The position numbers were made by a program, and so were the translations under genes. Shown one piece after another: positions 43,498 to 50,687 of a stretch of DNA of 64,000 nucleotides. The notes beneath the pieces are model-generated. The model did not search any database. It saw only the letters and a program-made list of their open reading frames with translations, and had not been told where the DNA came from. Within the stretch, counting starts at the first letter, position 1, and each line of letters starts with the position of its first letter. Source of the DNA: Nocardioides sp. J54 (lineage in GTDB: Bacteria > Actinomycetota > Actinomycetes > Propionibacteriales > Nocardioidaceae); assembly GCF_000519005.1 (NCBI RefSeq), contig NZ_JAER01000002.1:124640-188639 (forward strand), given 5' to 3'.

Positions 43498-43664
43498 ACA
43501 TGTTGTTCTCTAACGTTGCAATACACCGAGCACAACCAGAACGCGTGACGTCATGCATTTCCATCGGCGACAAGCAGCCACGCTCCGCCGGCGTCGCTCG
43601 ACGCCACCCACGGTCAGCGGCTGCGGAATCGCCCTGAGGCAGGCCGACGTGGCAAAACGGTGCT

Positions 43665-43829
43665 GTGCGAGAACACATCGAGGACATGCTCAAAGATCTG
43701 ACCGAGGACGAGCGTGAGCATGTGGAACGGGTAGTGCGCAACTCTCGCGCACTGTCCCAGTCGCAGATCGACCGCCTAAATCGCCTGCGCTGTATGACCT
43801 CGTTGACCGAGATCACTCAGGCCAGATAG
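43665..43829 (+). CDS. Possible small helical protein, 54 residues
   Basis: An open frame from GTG at 43665 encodes a charged, helix-prone peptide (EHIEDMLKDLTEDEREHVER and a SQSQIDRLNRLR segment). It overlaps the 3' end of the HEPN gene convergently by 13 bp. The amphipathic composition looks more protein-like than the Arg/Ser-rich opposite strand. No ribosome site is clear and no family was recognised. It could be an antitoxin-like or regulatory peptide, but this is speculation. Confidence 0.3.
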   Translation: MREHIEDMLKDLTEDEREHVERVVRNSRALSQSQIDRLNRLRCMTSLTEITQAR

Positions 43830-44497
43830 GAGTTGCCGTCCACGTACGCCGTGACGCTCTCAACGATGTGGCGGCCCAGGTCGCGCAACTCCAGCACAAA
43901 GGCCGCCACCGCATCGGCCGATCGATCAGGGCCGTTCAGCGCAAGATTCAACGGGAGGCGAGCGTGTGCAACGTCGTTTCGGATCTCCGCTAGTTCGCCG
44001 AGTGCCCGGCGCCAGGACAACTTCGGGATCGGAGAACCAGGCAACTCGTAGACGAGCCACAGACGAGCGATCATGGCGGGCTTTGGCGTACTGCTCCCTA
44101 GCGGCTGAATGAAGCCACGGGAGTCTGCGCGCGGCAACGCAGGCACGTCGCCGCTATTGTGCGCGTCGGCCACCTGCAGCCGCGACTCCCAAACTTTTTC
44201 GAGAGACGAACTCGAAGCAGAAGCGAATCGCGAGTCCAGATGGAGCATCCGCAGGCCCAGACGTAAGGCACCGACCGCGTGGCCCGACTGCTCAATGGCG
44301 CTGTTAACTTCCTCAACGCATGTCTTGATCAAGCACTCGAACTCGGCCATCGCCATGACCACGGCTCCGGCGCGAACATCGCGGCTCACCGACTTCCAAC
44401 CGGCCACTTTGCCCAGCTGCAGGACGTCGGCGACCATGATCGAGAGCCAACACTGATCGAGGCGCTGCTCGAATCGAGCTTCCTGAGTTGCCAGCAC
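43817..44497 (-). CDS. HEPN-domain putative RNase paired with DUF262 protein
   Basis: A 226-residue mostly helical protein. Near the C-terminus EIRNDVAHARLP supplies an R-x4-H motif (Arg173, His178), the catalytic signature of HEPN ribonucleases. An N-terminal helix bundle contains MAMAEFECLIKTCVEEVN. It resembles the HEPN-like families annotated beside DUF262 proteins (MAE_28990/MAE_18760 type, from memory). The GTG start has GGAG 8 nt upstream and follows the DUF262 stop by 5 nt, so the two form an operon. A toxin or phage-defence effector role is an inference. Confidence 0.6.
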   Translation of the reverse strand: MLATQEARFEQRLDQCWLSIMVADVLQLGKVAGWKSVSRDVRAGAVVMAMAEFECLIKTCVEEVNSAIEQSGHAVGALRLGLRMLHLDSRFASASSSSLEKVWESRLQVADAHNSGDVPALPRADSRGFIQPLGSSTPKPAMIARLWLVYELPGSPIPKLSWRRALGELAEIRNDVAHARLPLNLALNGPDRSADAVAAFVLELRDLGRHIVESVTAYVDGNSYLA

Positions 44498-44502
44498 CCT
44501 GG

Positions 44503-45555
44503 CTACTCCGGCTGCGCGCCAAGCAACAACTGGTACGACAAGTCGATGCGTTCGTCGAGTTTGCCAGGCGTGTTGTGCCCCCCGCCGGAAACAGCTCGAA
44601 GGCGCTTATCTTCCTTCCAGCCGGCCTGAGGTTGCGCGACCTGCTCAGAATCGGCAAGGCGGGCCGCCGCCAGAAGAGCAGCTTCGAACGGCACCATCGG
44701 CGTCGAGTGATAGTCGGCGCGAAGATAAGGACCGTCTGGAAAAACTGTCCGCAAGATGTCTACGGCACCGACGAACTCCTTGCGAAACTGCGCCTCGGGG
44801 AACTGCGTACGCCAAAGCTTCATGCAGTCGTTCAAGAACGGCTTGATGGGACCCCGGTAGGAAGCGCGGGCGTGGCGGTATCCGAAAAACTTGAGGACAG
44901 TCTCCTCAAGTGTTCCGTCCCGGAGACGCTGCTCATCGAGTCGTATCAAGGACCTGAACTTCGGCAGCGCAGCCATCTCATGAAGGAATGCAACGAAGGG
45001 TCCGCGGTAGACGGCGTTTCGGACTTCTTGGTTGGTAAGCCTGAGCGACCCTGCGTTCAGGCGGTCGAACAACTCGAATCGCACGTCGTAGTCCGACTTG
45101 TCTGTCAAGGCTGTCAACTGAAGTGTCGTCCGAGAGAAGTGTAGTTGCAGTTCTTTCGGTAGATCCGCGTAAGAGACGCCGTTAAGTTGCGGAACCGTCT
45201 CAAGTTCGTTCAGGACGAGTGCGCTGTCTTTACCTAGCGCCTTCAAGCTGTCCTTGGTCGGGTCCACGAAGTGCACCAACGTCGAGAGGCGCTGGAGCCC
45301 ATCCACCACCTCGAGTGTGAAATCGTCGTTTGTCGCGACGAAGAGCGATGGCACCGGCAAACCAAGAATCAGAGATTCAATCAGCCGTGACTCGCTCTGC
45401 ACATCCCAGCGGAAGAGGCGTTGATACTCCGGCGAGACGTTGAGCTCGCCTTCGCTCACCATCCGGACGAGCTCACGCACAGAAAAGTTGGTCGTCTGCA
45501 CGTCGACGTTCCGTCGGCGCTCCGTGACTATGGCAGTGAGATCGGAGTAGTCCAT
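44503..45555 (-). CDS. DUF262-family (ParB/Srx-fold) protein
   Basis: A 350-residue protein with an N-terminal DUF262 domain: SPEYQRLFRWD near residue 42, VVDGLQRLSTLVHFV near 83 (the usual DGQQR is here DGLQR) and LNAGSLRLTNQEVRNAVYRG near 165 (quoted as RLTNQEVRNAVYRG). DUF262 forms the NTPase-like half of GmrSD-type restriction enzymes and occurs in several defence modules. There is no fused DUF1524 HNH nuclease, so the HEPN protein encoded next may be the nuclease. The ATG at 45555 has AGAAGG 6 nt upstream. The codon use is richer in A/T than that of flanking genes. Confidence 0.75.
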   Translation of the reverse strand: MDYSDLTAIVTERRRNVDVQTTNFSVRELVRMVSEGELNVSPEYQRLFRWDVQSESRLIESLILGLPVPSLFVATNDDFTLEVVDGLQRLSTLVHFVDPTKDSLKALGKDSALVLNELETVPQLNGVSYADLPKELQLHFSRTTLQLTALTDKSDYDVRFELFDRLNAGSLRLTNQEVRNAVYRGPFVAFLHEMAALPKFRSLIRLDEQRLRDGTLEETVLKFFGYRHARASYRGPIKPFLNDCMKLWRTQFPEAQFRKEFVGAVDILRTVFPDGPYLRADYHSTPMVPFEAALLAAARLADSEQVAQPQAGWKEDKRLRAVSGGGHNTPGKLDERIDLSYQLLLGAQPE

Positions 45556-45623
45556 TTGCAACCTTCTTTCGCGTCCACCCGAGCCTAGTTGAGAGCCTCT
45601 TGAGCGGCGCCAGCAGCCGAGAT

Positions 45624-46568
45624 TTAGGGCGTGCCTTGCCCGTCCTCACCGTCGTCGCGGTCTGCCCACTCCAGCAGTGGACCCAGGTCGAAGACGTGGT
45701 TGTCAAGGGCCGCGTGCAGGTCACCTAGGACAGCGAACCGTGCCGGGACGGTTTTGATCGTGAGGTCGCGCGGGTCAGCGTCATCGATCTCATCCCACCG
45801 GATCGGTGTCGACACCCGTGCGTCTGGGACACCACGCACCGAATAGGCGCTCGCCACGGTCCTATCCCTGGCGTTCTGGTTGTAGTCGACGAAGACGGCC
45901 GCAGGGTCGCGGTCCTTCTTCCACCACTCGGTGGTGACCAGGTCGGGCGCGCGTCGCTCGACCTCGCGGGCGAAGGCGAGCGCGGCGCGGCGGACGCCCT
46001 TGTGGTCGTGCTCGGGCTTCACCCGCACGTAGACGTGGAGGCCCTTGCTGCCGCTGGTCTTCGGGTAGCCGACGGCACCGAGCTCGTCGAGGACCTCGTG
46101 CACGACGTGTGCGGTCCTCCGGACGTCGTCGTACGACGACTCCGGGCCCGGGTCGAGGTCGATGCGCCACTCGTCGGGCATCTCGGTGGCACCGCGGCGG
46201 CTGTTCCAGGGGTGGAACTCGACGGTCGACATCTGCACCGCCCAGATGACCGAGGCCAGCTCGGTCACGCAGAGCTCGTCGGCGGTGCGCTTCCACCGCG
46301 GGAAGAACAGCTCGACCGTCTCGACCCAGTCGGGGGCGCCGGAGGGGAGCCGCTTCTGGTGCACCTTGTCGCCGTCGAGCCCCTTCGGGAAGCGGTGCAG
46401 CATGCACGGCCGCTCGTAGAGGGCGTTGACGATGCCGTCGCCGACGGCGAGGTAGTACTCGACCAGGTCGAGCTTGGTCGCCCCGATCTCCGGGAAGTAG
46501 ACGCGGTCGGGGTTGCTGACCCGGACGACGCGGCTCTCGACCTCGATCTCCACCGACGGGGACGCCAT
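45624..46568 (-). CDS. Standalone LigD-type polymerase/primase domain protein
   Basis: A 314-residue protein equivalent to the polymerase domain of LigD, an archaeo-eukaryotic primase-fold enzyme that fills gaps during non-homologous end joining. The N-terminal SNPDRVYFPEIGATKLDLVEYY (quoted as SNPDRVYFPE) and the catalytic WRIDLDPGPES are clear, as is the GSKGLHVYV loop. No ligase or Ku gene lies in the window. The last 80 or so codons appear to have been replaced during insertion of the downstream islet; the displaced originals lie at 43270-43497. The reading frame is intact. Confidence 0.85.
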   Translation of the reverse strand: MASPSVEIEVESRVVRVSNPDRVYFPEIGATKLDLVEYYLAVGDGIVNALYERPCMLHRFPKGLDGDKVHQKRLPSGAPDWVETVELFFPRWKRTADELCVTELASVIWAVQMSTVEFHPWNSRRGATEMPDEWRIDLDPGPESSYDDVRRTAHVVHEVLDELGAVGYPKTSGSKGLHVYVRVKPEHDHKGVRRAALAFAREVERRAPDLVTTEWWKKDRDPAAVFVDYNQNARDRTVASAYSVRGVPDARVSTPIRWDEIDDADPRDLTIKTVPARFAVLGDLHAALDNHVFDLGPLLEWADRDDGEDGQGTP

Positions 46569-46626
46569 GGGGCGACACTAGTCGGGCCGGACCACGTGTC
46601 ACGCGATGACGACCCCGGAGCGTCGA

Positions 46627-47144
46627 ATGGGTGTGAAGGACAGCAGCACGAGCCAGCAGGCCGCGAAGTTCACCGCGTTCGTGCGGGAGACGGGCACGCA
46701 GCTCCACCGGGCGGCGATGTGCTCCTCACCGGGGACCACCACGCCGCCGAGGACCTCACCCAGGCGGCGTACGCGAAGGTGTTCGTCCACTGGCGCAAGG
46801 TACGACGCACGGAGAACCCGCTCGCGTACACCCGCACCGTCCTGCTCAACACCTTCCTGTCCCACCGCAGGCCGCGCCGCAGTGCGGAGGTCCCGGCGGA
46901 GGTCACACCGCCGGACACCGGCCACGAGCCCGACCCGGGGCAACGGGTCGACCTCCTCGCCGCGTTGCGCACCCTGGCGCCGGTCGACCGGGCCGTCGTG
47001 GTCCACCGCTACTGGGAGGACCGCAGCGTCGCGGAGACCGCGACCGACCTCGGGCTGACCGAGGCGGTCGTCCGCACCCGGGCCCGCCGCGCGCTGCAGC
47101 GCCTGCGCCCGCTCGTCGACATCCCCGAGAGGACCCTCCCGTGA
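46627..47144 (+). pseudogene. ECF sigma factor with a 2-nt frameshift
   Basis: The first part reads KFTAFVRETGTQLHRAAM in one frame. The rest of a SigE-like ECF factor (LLTGDHHAAEDLTQAAYAKV through YWEDRSVAETATDLGLTE) continues in another. The break is at 46717-46722, where ATGTGCTC has an extra TG compared with the expected ATGCTC, a dinucleotide duplication. As sequenced the protein would be truncated. Possible explanations are a disabled gene, a sequencing error or slippage. The start is ATG at 46627 (GGAG 6 nt upstream) or 46606. The stop overlaps the next gene by 4 nt. Confidence 0.75.
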
Positions 47145-48013
47145 GCACGAACGACCTGCCCGACCTCGAGAACAGCCTCGAGAACGGCCTCGACAACGGC
47201 CTCGAGACCGGCCTCGACACCCGCCTCGGCCCCGCGCTGCGGGACCGGATGGCCACCGAGCACCCCGACCTCGAGCACCTGGCCGCCGGGGCGCTGCGGC
47301 AGGGCCGGACGCAGCGACGCCGCCGCACGATCGGCGTCGCCGTCGGAGGCGTCGCGCTGGTCACGGCCGCCAGTCTCGGTGCCGCTGCACTGGCCGGCGG
47401 AGCCACGCCGGGCGCGGTCGACGAGACCCCTGTCGCGTCCGGGCCGGAGGAGGACGCGCCGACCACCGACGGGCTGACGGTCGGGCAGGTGCTCGACCTC
47501 GGTGACGGGCTGAGCGCCACCATCGCCGCCGACGACAAGGGCCTCTACCGGCTGGGGGCCAGCACCTCCCCCGGCCCCGGTCGCGGGTTCGTCGCGGTCG
47601 TCTCCGGACCCGTCGCCGCGCTGGACGCGTGGTGGGCCTCCGACGGCCTCGACCCGCTGCTGGAGGACTGGCCGGGGATCACCGTCGCGATCACCCAGAC
47701 GGACGCCGGCGCGCTCGGCATGCTCGGCAAGGTCGACGAGGTCCCCGTGACGGTCGGCGCCGAATGGACCTGCGAGTGGTTCCTCGCCGACGACAGCGCC
47801 AGCTGCACCCGCACCGACGGCACCCTCGCCTCCCTGGTCGTCCGCGACGCCGCCGACCGCGACGCGTGGCTGGCCGACCCCGACAAGGGCGCCACGCCGG
47901 ACGCCTGGGTCACCGAGGCACACGACGGCATCTTCATCTCCGTCCAGGCCGGCTCCAACGCCACTCCCGAGGACGTCGAAGAGCTCGGCCGCTCGCTCAC
48001 CTGGGTCGACTGA
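47141..48013 (+). CDS. Membrane protein partner of the ECF sigma factor
   Basis: A 290-residue protein encoded in overlap (GTGA) with the frameshifted sigma gene. It has a cytoplasmic N-terminus of about 60 residues, one membrane helix (about 64-88) and an extracytoplasmic domain of about 200 residues with two Cys. This is a common anti-sigma layout. Residues 6-28 are a short tandem repeat of (L/E)-(E/D)-(N/T)-(G/S/R)-L type, encoded by 12-nt repeats around 47165-47228. The 3' end overlaps the MFS gene by 17 bp. Confidence 0.55.
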   Translation: MSTNDLPDLENSLENGLDNGLETGLDTRLGPALRDRMATEHPDLEHLAAGALRQGRTQRRRRTIGVAVGGVALVTAASLGAAALAGGATPGAVDETPVASGPEEDAPTTDGLTVGQVLDLGDGLSATIAADDKGLYRLGASTSPGPGRGFVAVVSGPVAALDAWWASDGLDPLLEDWPGITVAITQTDAGALGMLGKVDEVPVTVGAEWTCEWFLADDSASCTRTDGTLASLVVRDAADRDAWLADPDKGATPDAWVTEAHDGIFISVQAGSNATPEDVEELGRSLTWVD

Positions 48014-49202
48014 GCACCACCATGCCGACGGCTGCCGCGCCCACCAGCGCGGCAGCCGGGGCCGCCACCGCCCCGGCCCCGCCGACCGACACGACTCCCG
48101 CGGCCAGGGCCGCACCGACGGCGATCCCGCCGTTGAAGAGCACCGGGATCAGCGCGCCGGCCATCGTGCGGTGCGTCGGGCCGGCCAGCCGGAGCACCAG
48201 CGTCTGCGCGAGCGGTGGCAGCGCGCCGGAAAGCACGCCCCACGCGACCACCGCGGCCAGCACGGGCCACCCCGCCGACCCGGCGGCACCGACCGCGAGG
48301 ATCGCCGCCGCCGTGCCCGCCGTGGCGATGACCAGGCCGCCGCGGGTGTCGCCGGTGACCCGCCCGGCGAGCACCACGCCGACCGCCGACGCCAGGCCGA
48401 AGACCAGGAGCACGCTAGCCACGCCTCCCGGCAGCAGGTCGGCGGCGGGCTCACCGAGGCGCGTGATGAAGGTGTAGGCACCGTGGTGCCCGACCAGCGC
48501 CAGGGCCACGAGCGCGGTCACGACGACCATCGGCCACAGCGAGGTCCCCGGCGCCTGCTCCCCCGCGCCGGCTCCGGCAGCGTGCCCCTCCTCGGGCACG
48601 ACGACCCGGACCAGCACGGCCGCCACGACGCTCGCCGCAGCCAGCACCCAGAAGGCGGCCCGCCAGCCGGCGAGGTCCGCGACGAACCGGCCCACCGGCG
48701 TGCCGAGCACCATGCCGAGCGTGGCGCCGCCGAGCACCACCGCCGTCGCACGCCCCAGCAGGCGGTCCGGGACGAGGTCGGCCACGTGGGCGTTGACGGT
48801 CGACCACAGCAGGCCGACGGACGCGGCACCGAGCGTGCGCGCACCGACCACGACGCCGTACGACGGAGCGAGGGCGGTCAACGCGGACGCGACCGCGAAT
48901 GCGGCCAGGCTGCCGGTGATCACCGTGGTGCGGCGCCACCGGCGGGTCAGAGCCACCAGCGGGAAGCTCGCCACCACCACGACGGCCGCCCAGGCGCTCA
49001 CCAGCAGCCCGCCCGCGGCGTCGCTGACGCCGAGGCCGCGGCTCATCGGACCGAGCACGGCGGTCGGCAGCATCTCGCCGGTCACCATGGTCAGGGTCGC
49101 TCCGCCGAGCACCAGCAGGGCCGGCCAAGGCAGGTCCGGCCCGACGACCGCAGGGGCCGGAGCGGGACGGGTCGGGGTGGGTCGAGAGCACGTCGTCGTC
49201 AT
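47997..49202 (-). CDS. MFS efflux transporter, DHA1 type
   Basis: A 401-residue transporter with twelve hydrophobic segments and the loop motif ALTRRWRRTTVITGSLAAF (quoted as LTRRWRRT) between helices 2 and 3. GTPVGRFVADLAGWRAAFW (quoted as LGTPVGRFVADLAGWR) fits motif C of drug or arabinose efflux antiporters. The ATG lies 7 nt after TACCGT. The promoter has an over-long spacer suited to MerR control, and the merR-type gene is divergent 68 bp away. The exported compound is unknown. Confidence 0.85.
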   Translation of the reverse strand: MTTTCSRPTPTRPAPAPAVVGPDLPWPALLVLGGATLTMVTGEMLPTAVLGPMSRGLGVSDAAGGLLVSAWAAVVVVASFPLVALTRRWRRTTVITGSLAAFAVASALTALAPSYGVVVGARTLGAASVGLLWSTVNAHVADLVPDRLLGRATAVVLGGATLGMVLGTPVGRFVADLAGWRAAFWVLAAASVVAAVLVRVVVPEEGHAAGAGAGEQAPGTSLWPMVVVTALVALALVGHHGAYTFITRLGEPAADLLPGGVASVLLVFGLASAVGVVLAGRVTGDTRGGLVIATAGTAAAILAVGAAGSAGWPVLAAVVAWGVLSGALPPLAQTLVLRLAGPTHRTMAGALIPVLFNGGIAVGAALAAGVVSVGGAGAVAAPAAALVGAAAVGMVVLSRPR

Positions 49203-49209
49203 GCTCTCG

Positions 49210-49241
49210 ACGGTAAAGATTTACACTGATGTCAATGTCAA
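49210..49241 (-). promoter_or_regulatory. MerR-type promoter with 20-bp spacer driving the MFS gene
   Basis: On the minus strand TTGACA (49241-49236) and TACCGT (49215-49210) are separated by 20 bp instead of 17. The spacer region contains an imperfect dyad (TTACACTGA with TCAATGTCAA on the plus strand, 49221-49241). MerR regulators untwist such promoters to activate them. The start codon follows 7 nt later. Confidence 0.65.
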
Positions 49242-49270
49242 GGTCGAGATGACGACGTGAGGCGACGGAC

Positions 49271-49624
49271 ATGAAGATCGGCGAGCTGGCGGAGCGGACC
49301 GGGGTGGCCGCACGGCTGATCCGCTACTACGAGCAGCAGGGCCTCCTCGAGGCCGACCGGCTGCCCAACGGCTACCGGACTTACACCGACGAGCACGTCG
49401 AGCAGGTCGGGCGGATCGCCGGGCTCGTCCAGTCCGGCATCCCGACCCGGCTGGTCAGGGCACTGCTCGAGGCCGAGGCGGCCTGCGCGACCGAGGCCGC
49501 GGCCTGCTCGCGCGAGGTGGCCGCGCTCCTGGCCGCCGAGCTCGACGGCCTGGAGCAGCGGATCGCCTGCCTGGTCCGCAGCCGGGACACGATCCGGAAG
49601 GTGCTCGCCGCCCAGGACCGGTGA
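49271..49624 (+). CDS. MerR-family transcriptional activator
   Basis: A 117-residue MerR regulator: winged helix MKIGELAERTGVAARLIRYYEQQGLL (quoted as IRYYEQQGLL), wing NGYRTYTDEHVEQV, and a dimerisation coil. Three Cys in the second half (ACATEAAACS and IACLVR) could bind a metal or sense redox state, but their spacing does not match a known metal-site subgroup. GTGAGG precedes the ATG by 8 nt. It probably controls the divergent MFS gene. Confidence 0.82.
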   Translation: MKIGELAERTGVAARLIRYYEQQGLLEADRLPNGYRTYTDEHVEQVGRIAGLVQSGIPTRLVRALLEAEAACATEAAACSREVAALLAAELDGLEQRIACLVRSRDTIRKVLAAQDR

Positions 49625-49634
49625 CCCGTCCGGC

Positions 49635-50651
49635 TCAGCGCCAGCCGAGCTCCGGTGCGACGTGGGTGAGGATCGACTCCAGCACGTGTGCGTTGTAGTC
49701 GACGCCGAGCTGGTTCGGCACCGTCAGCAGCAGCGTGTCCGCCGCGGCGATCGCCTCGTCCTCGCGCAGCTGCTCGACCAGCTGGTCCGGCTCGGCGGCG
49801 TACGAGCGCCCGAAGATCGCGCGCATGTTGTCGATCTGGCCGACCTGGTCGCCCTCGGGACGGCCGCCGAAGTACATCCGGTCCTCGTCGGAGACGATCG
49901 GGAAGATCGACCGGCTCACCGAGACCCGCGGCTCCCCCGCGTGGCCGGCCTCGGCCCACGCCTCGCGGAAGACGCGGATCTGCTCGGCCTGCTGGACGTG
50001 GAACGGCTGCCCGCCCTCGTCCTCCTTGAGGGTGGAGCTCATCAGGTTCATGCCCAGCTCGGCGGTCCAGCGGGCGGTGCCGTTGGACGCGGCGCCCCAC
50101 CAGATCCGCTCGCGCAGGCCCTCGGAGTGCGGCTCGAGACGGAGCAGACCCGGCGGGTTGGGGAACATCGGGCGCGGGTTCGGCGTCGCGAAGCCCTCGC
50201 CCTCCAGCAGGCGCAGGAAGACCTGGGTGTGGCGCCGCGCCATGTCGGCCTCGGTCTCGCCCTCCGCCGGGGCGAAGCCGAAGTAGCGCCAGCCGTCGAC
50301 GACCTGCTCCGGTGAGCCCCGCGAGATGCCGAGCTGGAGCCTGCCGCCGGAGATGAGGTCGGCCGCGCCGGCGTCCTCGACCATGTACATGGGGTTCTCG
50401 TAGCGCATGTCGATCACGCCGGTGCCGATCTCGATCCGGCTGGTGCGCGCGCCGATGGCGGCGAGCAGCGGGAACGGGCTGGCCAGCTGGCGGGCGAAGT
50501 GGTGCACCCGGAAGTACGCGCCGTCCGCGCCGAGCTCCTCGGCCGCGACGGCCAGGTCGATCGACTGCAGCAGCGTGTCGGAGGCCGAGCGCGTCTGTGA
50601 CTGCGGGCTCGGCGTCCAGTGCCCGAAGGAGAGGAACCCGATCTTCTTCAT
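49635..50651 (-). CDS. Luciferase-like (LLM class) flavin-dependent oxidoreductase
   Basis: A 338-residue TIM-barrel protein of the bacterial luciferase-like superfamily. GAYFRVHHFARQLASPFPLLAAI (quoted as GAYFRVHHFA) near residue 40, RYENPMYMVEDAGAADLISGGRL (quoted as LISGGRLQLGISRG) and the late DNMRAIFGRSYAAEPDQL region are typical. Such enzymes use FMNH2 or F420 to oxidise varied substrates. The ATG at 50651 (MKKIGFLSFGHW) was chosen by family start; a TTG at 50669 is the alternative. It lies 36 bp beyond the rsmB stop and has no known link to that gene. Confidence 0.82.
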   Translation of the reverse strand: MKKIGFLSFGHWTPSPQSQTRSASDTLLQSIDLAVAAEELGADGAYFRVHHFARQLASPFPLLAAIGARTSRIEIGTGVIDMRYENPMYMVEDAGAADLISGGRLQLGISRGSPEQVVDGWRYFGFAPAEGETEADMARRHTQVFLRLLEGEGFATPNPRPMFPNPPGLLRLEPHSEGLRERIWWGAASNGTARWTAELGMNLMSSTLKEDEGGQPFHVQQAEQIRVFREAWAEAGHAGEPRVSVSRSIFPIVSDEDRMYFGGRPEGDQVGQIDNMRAIFGRSYAAEPDQLVEQLREDEAIAAADTLLLTVPNQLGVDYNAHVLESILTHVAPELGWR

Positions 50652-50687
50652 GACTGGTTGAACCGTCAACCTTCCCGGATCATTCCG

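Larger units (their letters stand above)
43498..45866. mobile_element. Putative 2.4-kb islet integrated at the 3' end of the polymerase gene
   Basis: The segment between the detached and the intact copies of the polymerase 3' end has visibly lower GC and more A/T-ending codons than its surroundings. It carries a HEPN-type gene, a DUF262 gene and a possible small gene. It also carries the present last 80 codons of the polymerase gene, which replaced the displaced originals. This is the layout left when an element inserts in a gene 3' end and restores it. No integrase, transposase or clean target duplication is visible, so the mechanism is open. The first 170 bp (43498-43664) hold no recognisable feature. 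Confidence 0.5.

Noticed and set aside
43496..43816. 106-codon minus-strand frame between the polymerase remnant and the HEPN gene
   Set aside because: It is Arg/Ser/Cys-rich, without a ribosome site, and its opposite strand has a better-looking short frame (43665-43829).
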